A DNA stretch of 64,000 nt, from positions 248,001-312,000 of the forward strand of contig BLJB01000150.1 in NCBI GenBank assembly GCA_013423325.1. The letters run 5' to 3'. The translations under genes were made by a program, and so were the position numbers. How positions within the stretch are numbered: the first letter of the stretch is position 1; each line of letters starts with the position of its first letter. This document shows positions 1-11,957 of this stretch, one piece after another. The notes under the pieces were generated by a model, which saw only the letters and a program-made list of their open reading frames with translations, was not told the DNA's origin and did not search any database. The stretch comes from Usnea hakonensis. Lineage: Eukaryota; Ascomycota; Lecanoromycetes; Lecanorales; Parmeliaceae.

Positions 1-396
1 CAGCTTTGCTTAATGTGTGTGGCTTAAGCGCTCCCTCTCCACATGTACCTACTTTCTTAGCGAAAAGTGTGCGTCCTGGAAAAGCCTTGCCCAAATGATT
101 GTGCGTAGAAGCTGCAAAAGAGGTAAAGGAAGAGAATTCAGCTCGGGGTACAGTAGAATTTCCTTCCCAGATCCCTCCAATCGGCCAGGAACTACTAGAT
201 AGAGTTGTTGTTTGAAGGGTTGGCCACGTCTCAATCAAACGGTGACGCCGTTTGGCAGGGATAATTTGGACTTCGTTACATCACAGCCCTATCGGCAAGA
301 TCCATTTCAATTTCCGACCGATTTTCAACCTTGCCTCGCGTGCTCAAGCATATTAAATTTTTATACTCGAGTCCGACGCGAATCTACATCAACAGA
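1..396. other. upstream region of mL58 gene
   Basis: No gene end or RNA gene is visible here. The stretch reads as the promoter and 5' leader of the mL58 gene, whose reading frame stays open back to 331; the first good methionine is at 397. Confidence 0.5.
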
Positions 397-1020
397 ATGT
401 CCATCTCCCTCTCTTCGCGACCAGTATTCAATTTACCGTTCCTTCTCCCATCCTTCTCAAGCCTTGTGGTCTACGTCCCTCGAAGAAATGAATCCTCTGC
501 GCGCCGAACAACCAAACGCCTCAGAACGAAACCTGACGCTTCATTTACCTCCTCGATTCCTCCCTCCCAGATAAACGATCACATCGTTTTCAATCCCCCG
601 TCCTCCGCCCCATCGCCATACCATACTCCTCCGGTCTTCCTCCCACCCAATGACCCACGACGGACCCTCCTCGCCGAGTCCCATAAGCATGCAAACCCCT
701 ACGACCAACCTGGCAGACGCTTACCACCAATCATCCCTAAGCACAGACCTTATGAGAAGAAGTATCATTTGGAACAAAAGGAGATTGAAGAAATCAGGCG
801 ACTGAGGAGCGATGATCCGTATAAATGGACTCGGGCAAAGTTGGCGGAGAAGTTTGGGTGCAGTCAATTCTTTGTGGGTATGGTTGCGGAGGCATCTGCG
901 GAAAAGAAGCTGGCCGAGCAGAGGAAGTTGGAGGAGGTTCAGGAAAAATGGGGGAGGAGAAGGACGTATGCAAGAGAGGATAGGAGCAAGAGGAGGGATC
1001 TATGGGGCAAGGACTTATAG
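397..1020 (+). CDS. mrpl20: Mitochondrial large ribosomal subunit protein mL58 (MRPL20)
   Basis: Fungal-specific protein of the mitochondrial large ribosomal subunit, acting in organellar translation. The 207-residue single-exon product has a basic N-terminal leader suited to mitochondrial import, followed by the family's conserved Arg-Thr-Lys-rich start, the FNPPSSAPSPYHTPP segment and, in the C-terminal half, a charged helix containing LRSDDPYKWTRAKLAEKFGCS. The length fits the roughly 200 residues usual for the family. The frame is open from 331, but the ATG at 397 is preferred because it begins the leader-like segment; the longer version starting at 331 cannot be excluded. It is convergent with the cyclophilin gene downstream. 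Confidence 0.88.
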   Translation: MSISLSSRPVFNLPFLLPSFSSLVVYVPRRNESSARRTTKRLRTKPDASFTSSIPPSQINDHIVFNPPSSAPSPYHTPPVFLPPNDPRRTLLAESHKHANPYDQPGRRLPPIIPKHRPYEKKYHLEQKEIEEIRRLRSDDPYKWTRAKLAEKFGCSQFFVGMVAEASAEKKLAEQRKLEEVQEKWGRRRTYAREDRSKRRDLWGKDL

Positions 1021-1368
1021 TGGATTTCAGGAATTACGCGAATCGTTCAAAGAGGAAGTTGCCATAGAGTACTCGGAAACCACACATGCCACGAGCTCTA
1101 ATTTGCTGTAAGGGGTAAAGCTACACGACGGGAGAGCGAATTATAACCAGACACTACAATTTTAGTAGTAGTTGTATAGGTCACCATTCAGCATTTGCAA
1201 AGACCATTGTTACATAACAAGGTGGATCTTCGACTCATTGAAGCAACCGCTTCCATGTTTTGTATGGATTTGTGGTATGATTATAAAACCAATGTCTCGG
1301 GCTTTGACTGCTTCGTTGTTCGCGCCATGATGAATGTTTGGCATACAAAGTCAAGGTGCTGCTTTTCT
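1021..1368. other. convergent 3' intergenic region
   Basis: This lies between two converging stops (mL58 at 1020 and cyclophilin-40 at 1369). Nothing coding is seen; it should hold both 3' untranslated ends. Confidence 0.5.
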
Positions 1369-2929
1369 TTACTCAAAGAACTTTTTGTACGCCGCCTTCT
1401 CCTTCTTGGCATGCTCGGCAGCTTTTTTCTTCGCAGCGCTCAACTCCTTGCTGATAGCCGCGTCACCTGGGGCGAGCTTTTGGGCAGTTTCGAGGGTCTT
1501 CACCGCTTCTTCGTCATCCTTCAGCCCCAAAAGAGCGAGAGCTTTACGGTAGGATGCCTTGGCACGATCCTGGTTGGAGACCTCCCCAACCTCCAGAGCA
1601 TTATCCGCACTGTGCTGAGCTTCCACGTAAGACTTCAGCTTGATCTGAAGAAGGGCTGAGTTCGAGTGCAGGGTGAAACGGATTTGTGTGAGCTCTTTAG
1701 AGAGCTCTGGGGGGTCCTCGGGCAAAGCTTCCGGATACTCATTCAGGTATCGTAGACCTTTTTGATACTTTGCGAGAGCAAGAGTCAGATCATTAGCTTT
1801 GAAGGCCTTGTTGCCATAGCCTTTGAGTTCGGTGGCAATTTTGAGGACATCCGGGCCTTTGAATTCCTGGGCTTGGTCTTGGGGGAAATCTTCGAATGTA
1901 TCGCCTGTGCTGTCGGGCTCCTTCTTGCTAACATTTATAGCCTCCTCGCCAGATAATTGACCGCAATCTGCAATCTTCAGTCCATGCCTTTGTCAGCAAC
2001 AGGTTTGGATAGCATCTTACCAACGATTGTAACATCTTTTGTGGGCTTGTCGGCCTGTGTAGTAAGGTTCTCTATTTCCCGTATGAGGCCTTTATTATCT
2101 AGTACCTCTCCAAACACCACCTTACAGACAGTCAACATTCGTTCCTCCGTCTTCAATGGTCATGCTTGCCTTGACTTACATGCTTGCCGTCCAGGTGAGG
2201 CGTCGGTACAGTCGTAACGAAGAATTGAGAGCCATTTGTCCCTACGGACGATGAGAAAGGGTGGAAATTTTATGCTCGCTATTACGCCAGCTTACCTGGT
2301 CCGGCATTTGCCATTGAAAGCAGGAACGGCTTTGAATGTTTCAGCTCAAAATTTTCGTCTTCAAATTTCTCGCCGTAGATTGATTCTCCACCAGTGCCAT
2401 TGCCGGCCGTAAAGTCACCTCCTTGGATCATGAAGCCTTTGATAACACGGTGGAAGCCCGAGCCTGTGCGATACCTAAGACTCAATCAAGAAAGAAAAAT
2501 AGGGAGCTTATAAAAGCTATCGACGGACCTTTATAGCTTAATGGCTTGCCAGACTTTCCTTCACCCTTTTCTCCTGTGCAAAGACATCGAAAATTCTCTG
2601 TGGTCTTTGGGACAACTTCGAGATGTCAGGAAAACAGAACTTGGATACCATCAGCCGATACTGACCATCATCATACTAAAGCATTGATTAGTAAAGAAAG
2701 AATATCAGACTCGTAGCTCTTGCAGGATGGGTCATGAAGCGCGCTTTGACGACAGATACGCGTCTGATTCAGGAGCCAGCTACGTACCAGTTCGAAGACG
2801 ACGCGCCCTCTCTTTTGATGACTTATTTCGATGTCAAAGAAGACACGGCTGCGGCCTGTTCGAAAGCATATCAGCACAGCTTATATAGGTCACGCGAGAT
2901 CAAACCATACTCGACTTCTCTGACGCCAT
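1369..2929 (-). CDS. cpr6: Cyclophilin-40-type peptidyl-prolyl isomerase (Cpr6/Cpr7-like, TPR co-chaperone)
   Basis: Peptidyl-prolyl cis-trans isomerase that docks on Hsp90 through a C-terminal TPR domain. I read eight exons: 2929-2911, 2855-2788, 2675-2666, 2615-2529, 2463-2296, 2241-2180, 2120-2021 and 1967-1369. Together they give 1113 nt, or 370 residues, as usual for the family. The cyclophilin domain comes first, with RSRVFFDIEI, FHRVIKGFMIQGGDF, GTNGSQFFVTT and HLDGKHVVFGEV; the His before LDGKH replaces the Trp of cyclophilin A, a known CYP40 feature. The TPR half ends with an Ala/Lys-rich helix. Exon 3 is only 10 nt, yet it is needed to restore FELYDDVVPKT. The ATG at 2929 is chosen because its 19-nt exon splices cleanly into RSRVFF. 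Confidence 0.92.
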
Positions 2930-3248
2930 CCTGGCGATCTATGGGAATTGACAAAAGAAAAGGGGCTCTAAAGGCGTCTCTGAAGGTTATGACCGGTTCG
3001 TGGATGGTTTCAATATCAATTTGGTGGATGAGGTAGTAACTAGAGTATTTTAGTACTTCGTATTGCGGAAAAGCTCAAGCAGCGGGCCGCGACTGACGTG
3101 GGGCCTTTCCACAGGCTTCTATGAACTTCATTTCACTCCTTCGCCATGAGGAAACATATCAAATGAGGTATGATCGCAGTACTAGAGAATTATCTTTCTG
3201 ATTTGGGCAAATTATGTACATAGTGAAGACATCTTCCAACAAGGTCTC
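2930..3248. other. intergenic region between tandem minus-strand genes
   Basis: Promoter of the cyclophilin gene plus the 3' end of the deacylase gene. No extra gene is seen. Confidence 0.5.
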
Positions 3249-4152
3249 TTAATCTAGTAGTTCAACTGGTAATTGAAAGCTCTCTGCAACCTTGCTCTTC
3301 TCCGTGTTAGCAGAATCGTTGCTCTGCTGATGCTCCTCTTGCTCATCTGCAGACTTCTCCTTTCTATCTTGACCTTTGTGAGGGTTTGTATCAATCTCCA
3401 ACGTGACCTAAGAACCGAATTATTAGCAGTAATTGTTGAAGACTTGACGGATAGAAGAAGCTGGCCGGATACCACTTCATCGTGACTGGTGTAATCCAAA
3501 CCTACAGGGCCAGAGTTCTGTATATTTACTGTCATAGAAACGTAAGTAGAGCCTACGGGTGAGGACTCTGGGAAATACCTTCCATCATGGCCTGGAAAAC
3601 GCCGTTCTTTACCTTTTCCGGCTCATACAGCTCTTGTACTTTAGCAAAGAAGTGGTCATACAACTCTCTGGCTTCCTCCCCACCGGCGGCACCATGAAAG
3701 TCCGGCTTGTTTCCTTTCTTGGTTGATGCCAGCAAGGTGAATTGGGATACTATATGTATTCAGCCGGGACCCCCAGCCGGTGTCTATCTCGACGAAGTCT
3801 CCTATGACCTACCACAGAGCACCTCCCCTTTTATATCCTGCACATTTTGCTTCCACTACGCGAGACACAATCAGCATACCCATACTCTGGAAGCGTAGTC
3901 CTGCACTCATACAGTACTGCCAGTTTCGTCAGGCCACATTTTTAGCTTCACTACTTTGGCTGCCATCGACTCTACTTCCTTGCGCGTGTCATCTTTAGCA
4001 ACAGCGGCGAAAACGAGTACACCCTTCCCAATCGATGAGACCAAATTCGAATCGACTGTCACCGAAGCGGAAGCGACTCGTTGCAGAACAGCTGATCAAT
4101 TTAGCAAATGGCACAAGTTCTGAGAAACACAATTAAGCTCTTTACCCTTCAT
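3249..4152 (-). CDS. dtd1: D-aminoacyl-tRNA deacylase (DTD1)
   Basis: Hydrolyses D-amino acids from mischarged tRNA in the cytosol (translation proofreading). Six exons: 4152-4146, 4091-3913, 3855-3813, 3749-3579, 3528-3506 and 3407-3249; total 582 nt, 193 residues. The product begins MKAVLQRVASASVTVD and carries both family signatures: SQFTLLASTKKGNKPDFH in the middle and NSGPVTLEIDTNP near the end. These form the substrate pocket of DTD enzymes. A Lys/Glu/Gln-rich fungal tail of about 40 residues follows. The first coding exon is just 7 nt (ATG, one Lys codon and one base). It is divergent from the Not3/Not5 gene. Confidence 0.92.
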
Positions 4153-4752
4153 CTTCGCGTCAGATTGTCAGCAAGCAGATAGAGCGTTACGATGAAGAGA
4201 TACGGAGAAAGCCGTAAAGGAAGGAGCGGTAGCAGGAGGGGATGATATTGAAACCATGGATGAGATGCGATTGTCTAGAAGCCTCTCGGGCTGACAGCCC
4301 AATGAATTCAGCAAAGCAGCAGGAATTCCCTCTTCTTTCTCCAAGACCTCAAAATTCTCTGAGAAATTTGAATGCAAATACGAGTAGACGAAAATTTTGT
4401 AAGAATCGATACGGTAATTTTCCGAGGCTTTGGTACGAGTAGCTTAAGGTTCCTTCTGTTCGCGGCTAGCCTTACGCGCCTTTCTTTCGCGATCCTTGGC
4501 ACTAAAGGATGGAGAAAGTGCTTTGAGGCATCTACAACATATTGCAACAGCGAGCTCCGTAATACAACATTCCAATTGTTGAACTCCTCAAGGCGCCTAC
4601 TTGATGCCTATCTCAACATATCCTCCATCCTACTCTCAAATTCGAAACTACTACAGCAAATCAGATCGAATACGGCTTACTCTCAAATCTCCCTCTAGCC
4701 TGGCCAGTAACACAGGCATTCCCCTGCTTCCCTCACTCTTCAATCAGCGCTC
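4153..4752. promoter_or_regulatory. shared divergent promoter of dtd1 and the Not3/Not5 gene
   Basis: A 600-bp gap between two gene starts pointing away from each other, so both promoters must lie here. Open frames inside it show no recognisable protein features. Confidence 0.55.
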
Positions 4753-6956
4753 ATGGCTCAACGAAAGTTACAGCAGGAGATCGATAAGACATTCAAGAAA
4801 GTTGCTGAAGGAATTGTGGTGTTTGAGGGCATATTCGACAAGATACAACAGGCCACCAATGCCTCGCAAAAGGACAAATTGGAGGACGCTCTCAAGCGTG
4901 AGATCAAGAAGCTTCAACGGCATAGGGATCAGATAAAAACTTGGGCCGCTGGAAATGAAATCAAAGACAAAAAGCCGCTTATGGAGCAGCGGAAAGCGAT
5001 TGAGAACGTAGGTACCGCTTATAGAATGATTGCACAGAGAGCTATTCCATATGCTGATCGTGGTTATCTACGAAGGAAATGGAGAAATTCAAAGCAGTTG
5101 AAAAGGAGATGAAAACCAAGGCGTTTTCGAAAGAAGGGCTCCAAGCTACCGCGAAACTGGACCCTAAAGAGAAGGCGAAGTTGGAGATGTGCAACTTTCT
5201 CCAAAATATGGTTGAGGAGCTGGAGCGACAGATCGAAACGCTCGAAGCCGAAGAAGAAGCCTTACAGGCGACTGTTAAAAAGGGCAAAAAGGACACTAGC
5301 AAAGCAGACCGGCTGTCTGAGATATCGAGAACAACGGAACGCCACAAATACCACCAAGGAAAATTAGAGCTGTTGTTACGCTCGTTGGAGAATGGCAACG
5401 TTGAGACGGAGCAGGTACAAGATTTGGAAGAGAGTATCAAATACTACGTAGAAGAGAACCAGGCGGTGGATTTCAATGAAGACGACTCAATATACGATGA
5501 TCTAAACCTCGAGGAAGAGGAGGAGACCTTCGGTTTGAATAATGATAACGATCGAGTGTCTTCACAAGATACCCAGTCGACGCCAGATGACCTCCCAGAA
5601 ACGGCGGACACGCGAGGTCTCGGGACAAGTGCTGGGAAACCGAAATCGACTTCGGTCTCAGAGCCGCAAGGTACTGGCGTCAGAAGGCCATCGAACCAAT
5701 TGAAATCGCCCTTACCAGCTCTGGCAACACTGCACACACCCTTACCAAATATAACCAATGGTACGACGAATAGCAACATGAAGCCCGCACCTTTGCCCAC
5801 GAGAGCTCCAGGAGAGACGCTGAAGTATGCTTCAGCGGCTGCCGCGGCGGCAGCGAGTGACAAACCTGCCGTGGGAATAGCACCATTACCTCCACCACCA
5901 AGCACGGTCCCAGCGCCAATGCCTAACGCGCCGCCTGGTCTGTCTGCTTTTCCACCCACACAAAAGAGCAGTGCAACTACCTCGCCCAGCGCACCACCTT
6001 CACTGCCAGTGAGCTCTGGCCCCACACCCGCTCAAAAGCCTGTTATACCAGCATCAGCAATCTCAGAGACGCCTCTGAGCACACAAAGTCAATCCAAATC
6101 CCCGCCACCGACCCAGTCAAACGCTATTGCTTCGGCTAGTACTCGTAATGCACCACCTCCGGCTGCAGCGGCTGATACCTCTGTTCACTCGAGGGCGTCG
6201 TCGGTATCCAAGATACCAGCAGTTATTCAGGCACCAGCAAAGGAAGCCGCTCCTCCAGCACCACAAGAGACACAAGACTCTCTTGTTCCAACCAAATTGC
6301 CTGCTGTTGAACAATCAAACGGTGAACCACCAAGACCAGAAGAAGACGAGTCCGTCTATCACCTACCGTCAAGCCTACAAGACCTTCTCCAGTCATTTGA
6401 GATCACAAAAATCCGAGCGCCTGCATCCGACTCTCCGTCCGTACAGCGACTGCTTGCAGCGTCTCACAGTACTCGCCCCGATTACCTGGATGCAGAGAAG
6501 CCCCGCCACTACCGACCAGACATCAAATACAATACGCCGGCATACTATCCACAAGAGCCATTTCCAAATGTAGACGATCCTAACTTATATGGCAAGATCG
6601 ACACCGACACCTTATTCTATCTCTTCTACTACCGTCAAAATACATACCAACAATACTTGGCGGCCAAGTCACTAAAGAGTCAAAGCTGGCGTTTCCACAA
6701 ACAATACCAGACATGGTTCCAGAGGCACGAGGAGCCAAAGACAATCACGGAAGAGTATGAGCAAGGGACTTATCGATTCTTCGATTACGAGAGTACTTGG
6801 TAAGAGCCATTCCTCGTTCTGGCCCCAGCTTCTTGCTGCCGCAATAGCCCACTTGGTTTCTGAGATCCAGTACTAATAACGCTTGCCCCGACCAGGATGA
6901 ATCGGCGGAAAGCAGACTTCAAATTTGCTTACAAATTCTTGGAAGATGATCTGTGA
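4753..6956 (+). CDS. not3: CCR4-NOT complex subunit Not3/Not5
   Basis: Core subunit of the CCR4-NOT deadenylase complex, acting in mRNA decay and transcription control. Three exons (4753-5007, 5076-6799, 6896-6956) give 2040 nt, 679 residues. Residues 1 to about 230 form the Not3 N-terminal coiled-coil domain (MAQRKLQQEIDKTFKKV, MEKFKAVEKEMKTKAFSKEGL). A Pro/Ser/Ala-rich linker follows, including an eight-Ala run. The C-terminal NOT box contains YFP-type and YYRQNTYQQYLAAKSLK motifs and ends in RKADFKFAYKFLEDDL. The last intron, with a TACTAATAAC-like branch region, must be removed: read through, the protein stops at STW and loses the final 19 residues of the NOT box. Confidence 0.94.
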
Positions 6957-8975
6957 CTGCCGAATATACAAGGGAACACGAAGTTCTTTTAGGGATCTCC
7001 ATGTATGTGCGATGAGCTCTATCGCACGTTTGGCGAAGGCTCCAGTCTTCCGCGACATAGCGTAAGTAGGAAATCTGATTGGCAGCATTCGTGATCGTGA
7101 GACGTGTTCATTGAGGAAGTATTCGTTTGCATGTCAATTGCATCAAAGAGGGCTGACATGCACAGCCATGGGCACAAGCATTGTGAACGATGGAGATTGG
7201 CTGATGTGAAGATTATTCATTAATCTCTCCTATGTGGTGCATAATCCTTTCGTTTTCTTTGTCGCAAGTACAAGTCTTCCAAGATTCCTCCCGATCATAA
7301 TACGGGATCTGCGCCTCCTCTAGGATCGGTGCGGCACTTTATTTTTTCAGTCTCCGTGCTGGTCGATTGACATTGTGGGAAAGAAGGCAAATAAGGCTAC
7401 CGCGCTAAGAGCTCATTGCCTCATTCCAGCCTTGCCTTCTCCACAAATGCCGACCTTCGACCTTTTTTTCCAGCGTCAAAGGATTGCCAATTGCTACAGT
7501 CCTTTGAAGGCGTGTGTGCCCCATCGTGAGCCCATTTTCGCTAGTCGTTCCCAGGCTACAGTATTCCATCACAATGGCCGCCGAGCCCTTATTGGGGCAG
7601 TGGACTTGGTCGTGGCCAGGTGCATGGCGGCTATGGCGCTGCGCAACTGATGGTGGTAGTGAGACTAGGTTTTTGAGATTCTGCAGTGCAACAATTGATC
7701 GATGAAGAAGTACCTGTCTGCGAAACTGACTGTGCTGCGCTGCGCCGTTGTTCCTCGACGGTCCGAGGTAGCCACCAAGCCCTGCTTTGGGCAATTAGCA
7801 GGGCTGACTAGCACATCTGGCTTGATCGGCGAATTGTACTAGGGCAATCAAGATTGTGGTAATTCAGCGTTGCGCAAGAATGATACGTGCATCATAAAGG
7901 GCAAGGTTATCAGATCATTTGAGATGCATCGGAACAGTCACGTGTGCCAATACACATGGTACCAAGTCACCGGTCAACGGGAACTAATAATACCGCATCG
8001 CCGCAGCTTTGACAGTCATTGCCCTCGTCTGGATTTATTGGACCATGGGCCAGTCCTCTGGTCCTGCTGCCAAGCCTTCGTGGATTCGAAGAAAATGCAG
8101 CGCCCTTGCCATGACCCGCAAAACATCGTAACCCATTGTCTCATGCAAGAGTCTGCGCCATGCCGTTGCCCGGGACTTATGTCAGCAATGCGGTCAGAAG
8201 AGAGGAGACATATACACTTTCGCGACGACGGATCCTAAAGGAACTCAAAGACCGAAGGCGGGTCCTCCCAACGCCTTCCAGAAGTATCAGAATTATCGCC
8301 TCACTAGACACCCTTTCCTGCTACTTCCCGTGCAAGAGGTTTGTATGAGCCGGCAGTGCTTTGGATGCTGCGGGCCGCAGCGATGGCGTCGCTGTCAACA
8401 GATCTAAAGAGTCCTCATTGACCAGGTTTGCATTGCCCGCGGAGGACTCGACTATCCCCCCGCCCCTTTCTGCCAGGGCTTGCAATGATCGCTTTTCCCC
8501 ACCCTCCACGGCCATGGCAGCTTCAGCAAATGGATTGTTTAGGTTCTGGTAGATGTCAATTTTGCACTCACCGAAATGTTTTTCCCGCACACCGGAAGGG
8601 CACTACAAGTTTCTTCGCCCCCATGCAGATTCAACTCCGCCCTTTGGATTATTCCCTTTCCATCCTTATAAGCAATATGAAATCCACCGGTGAGTTTAGA
8701 GAATACCTGTTCGCTTGTGAGGCGGATGGCACAACGGCTATGGGTATGCTTCACTGCATCACATCATACAAGACGTCCTCAACTCCCCTTCTTTTAACCC
8801 TTTTTTTTATCGACTAATACGCACTAAACCTTCGTCATTCATTCTCAGCTCTGTGTACACAAACCACACACGTCTGCCTACAGTATAGAGGACATGTATG
8901 TATCTGCCAGATCAAGTGTGACTGCGTTCTGACACTTACAGTCCTTACGACAATAACTTTGACATTCATAAAATC
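6957..8975. other. 2-kb intergenic region upstream of the zinc-finger gene
   Basis: No convincing gene. Open frames of up to about 130 codons occur on both strands but carry no motif. The stretch 8820-8940 may be a 5' untranslated exon followed by a leader intron: a GTATGT donor lies near 8895 and a TTACAG acceptor ends at 8940. The rest reads as a long promoter, common for fungal regulators. Confidence 0.4.
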
Positions 8976-9802
8976 ATGTGCCTGGATTGTGGCTGTGGAG
9001 GAACCTATCACAATATGACTGTAAGACAAGTCTTGAACATAGCAGACCTTATTAGATTGACACCAGACTCAAGTACAGTAACTACCAATACCCACCTTCA
9101 GCCCAGACCCTGAGGCCTCCTATCGTCAACACTGGCTATCCGTCCAATGGTTACGATATGAACCGCACGTCTTCTCATGGCTCAAGCGACTCTGGTTATG
9201 GTACGAGGACTCCTTCGGTGGCCAGCCCAACACCACAACCCAGCTATCCGACTCAGAGTTACCAAGTCCAAAACAGTCCATTCCAGAACTACTCAACTCA
9301 GGCCTACTCAAATCCGAGCTACTTTTCAAATCGTCAGCCAAGCCAACAGAGTCCGACTTATCCCTACAGCGATGCGCGGAGTCCTAGCATTGAGGTCATC
9401 GAAACTCCTCCTGTATCCTCTTCAAAGCATAAGAAAGAGCGCAGAATTAGGTGAGATCTTATCTTATTCAACACGACTGACCTTTCTCGGGACTTCCCAT
9501 TCACTAACGTCACATATAGTCCTACCTCCCCATCATCTCCATCCGAGTACCCCTGCCTACATCCCCATTGCGGCCACATCAGCTCCAGGGCTCATGACCT
9601 CAAACGCCACATGACCGTACATTTTCCTCCAGACGAAGCCGAGCTACTCAATTGCAAATATGAATGGTGTGGGCGCACAGGCGCACATGGGTTCAAAAGA
9701 GAGGACCACCGCAAGGAGCACTACAGGAAAGTTCACATGAAAGAGACTGAGTACCCAAAGACTGGCAAGGGAGGAAGGTCGGGGTCGCGTAGGAAGCCCT
9801 GA
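8976..9802 (+). CDS. C2H2 zinc-finger protein, putative DNA-binding regulator
   Basis: Likely nuclear DNA-binding protein. Proposed exons 8976-9020, 9074-9450 and 9520-9802 give 705 nt, 234 residues. After a short Cys-rich start (MCLDCGCGG) comes a Tyr/Ser/Pro/Gln-rich, probably disordered, segment of about 110 residues, then a basic KHKKERR patch. Two C-terminal C2H2 fingers follow: C-x4-C-x12-H-x3-H in the segment around CLHPHCGH, and a second with the same spacing around CKYEWCGR, ending in a basic tail. The finger exons are firm. The first exon is less so: its frame stays open upstream to about 8942, so the true start could be further 5'. No target can be named. Confidence 0.72.
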
Positions 9803-10327
9803 CCATTGACGGAGGACATTGGTTGTGGCAGGCGTACGGCTTGAATTCTGGTCTGGGTGGTGTTTTCAGACAAATTGGAGTCATTGTTGTTTTGGTGGCT
9901 TATATGCATCGACTATATTTCAGGAATGGTTACATCGTTTTATGGTACTTTTAGGAAAATCGTTACACTTGTTTCCAATTCGAGCCATAGAGACGATGCT
10001 CCTCTGTTCATTGAAATGAGACATCAGCCTGAATAGCAATAGCATGGTGATACTGTGACTGGGTACAACAGTATCGCAGGGTCTTTGGCCTACAACCCTA
10101 AATAACAACAAGCATGACGAGTTCTGGTGGTCCCTCCAATTTCCATGTACTCGTACCGGTCACAATTCTAGAAGCTCACCAATCTACAGCGTGAATCTTG
10201 CTCTTTCTCAACATCAGTCCTCAAGCTTGGTAGCCATACATTCTCAACAAGTGTCGTCCTTACCCCCAGCCCATCTTCATCCCTCCACCCCCACATTCAG
10301 AGACGTTATCGCCCACCAATTCGCACC
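9803..10327. other. intergenic region before the dipeptidase gene
   Basis: 3' end of the zinc-finger gene and promoter of the dipeptidase gene. A pyrimidine-rich tract (about 10240-10290) lies shortly before the start codon, typical of fungal promoters. No gene seen. Confidence 0.45.
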
Positions 10328-11957
10328 ATGGCGCCTCAACTGGACGGCTACTTTAAGCAGTGAGCTTTACTTTTCTACTGTATCCGTTCACCAGTTCCGA
10401 GAGTTGTAGCCGTGCTGATATCCTCTACAAGGGTGGACAAGCTGTCGGAATCCTTCATCGAACGTGAGCATCTCACAAATCTTTAGATTTCCTTGTAAAG
10501 CCTTATTGACATTGCTCTAGGTCTTCGCAAAGCCGTAGCTATACCGTCCGTCTCCGCAGATGATGAACGCCGTCGTGATGTCGTCAGAGTAGGCTACTCT
10601 CCTCGCAATTGTTGTCTCAGAGGGTAGCTAAACCCTCGCCCAATCACAGATGTCGGAATTCCTTGTCTCTGAACTCACAGCCTTGGGTGCGCACGTCGAA
10701 TCCCGTCCTCTCGGCATCCAACCCGGCAAAAAAGACCTCCACCTACCTCCTGTCATTGTCGCTCGCTACGGCTCCTCCGCAGACAAACGCACCATTCTCG
10801 TCTATGGTCATTACGACGTGCAGCCTGCTTCGAAAGATGACGGTTGGGCTACGGAACCATTCACGCTAAGTGTTGACGACAAGGGGAGGATGTATGGCCG
10901 TGGGAGCACAGATGACAAGGGTCCTGTGTTAGGATGGTTAAATGCTATACAAGCACACAAAGAGGCCGGGGTGGAACTGCCAGTGAATCTCCTGATGTGT
11001 TTCGAGGGCATGGAGGAATACGGGTCTGAAGGGCTGGATGAGTTTATTGAGAAGGAAGCCAAACCCGGAGGATTTTTCGAGAAGGCGGAAGCAGTCTGCA
11101 TTAGCGACAATTACTGGCTAGGCACCGAGAAGCCTTGTCTGACATACGGACTCCGAGGTTGCAATTATTACAGCGTCAGTGTCAGTGGCCCAGGACAAGA
11201 TCTCCATAGCGGTATCTTCGGTGGTTGTGCACACGAGCCAATGACAGATCTTGTCCGTGTACTAGGGACGCTTGTCGACACTGACGGCAAGATTCAAATA
11301 CCGGGCATCAACGAGATGGTCGCACCCATGACCGCAGAGGAGAACGCACTGTACGGCGATATCAGCTACACAATGGAAAACCTCTACGAATCTCTTGGGA
11401 GCAAGACCGGTATTTTCCCTGACAAAGAGAAGACACTGATGGCGCGTTGGCGATATCCTTCTCTCAGCGTACACGGATTCGAAGGGGGCTTCTCTGCAGC
11501 TGGGGCAAAAACTGTCATCCCGGCCAAAGTTATTGGCAAATTCTCGATAAGAACAGTGCCAGACATGGAATCGGACAAAGTCGACTCCCACGTCTTCAAA
11601 CACGTCAAGGACGAGTTCGCCAAGCTTGGGAGCAAAAACACCATCGACGTTCGCCTGATGCACGCAGGAAACTGGTGGGTGGCATCCCCCAAACACTGGA
11701 ATTATACAGCGGCAGGACGAGCAGTGGAAAAAGTATTTGGCGTCAAGCCCGACTTGACAAGAGAAGGAGGAAGCATACCCGTCACCCTGACCTTTGAGCA
11801 AGCGACGGGCAAGAACGTCCTGCTGCTCCCGATGGGTAGCTCAACGGATGCTGCACACAGTATAAATGAAAAGCTGGACAGGAGGAATTACATTGAAGGG
11901 ACGAAACTGCTGGGGGCATATCTGCACTATGTGGCCGAAGAGGAGATGAAGGCTTGA
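10328..11957 (+). CDS. dug1: Cys-Gly metallodipeptidase Dug1-like (M20 family)
   Basis: Cytosolic M20-family zinc or manganese dipeptidase that cleaves Cys-Gly in glutathione breakdown and acts on other dipeptides. Four exons (10328-10359, 10432-10463, 10521-10588, 10650-11957) give 1440 nt, 479 residues, matching the roughly 480 residues of Dug1/CNDP2. The assembled start is MAPQLDGYFKQVDKLSESF followed by RLRKAVAIPSVSADDERR. Metal-binding motifs are present in order: GHYDVQP near residue 98, GSTDDKG near 132, the EGMEEYGSEG pair of catalytic glutamates, a DNYW segment, and the C-terminal DAAHSINE histidine. The large last exon lacks the N-terminal 44 residues if read alone; the three tiny upstream exons supply them in phase. 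Confidence 0.94.

Noticed and set aside
5444..6025. Minus-strand open frame of 193 codons
   Set aside because: Antisense shadow of the Not3/Not5 linker with its Pro/Ala codons.
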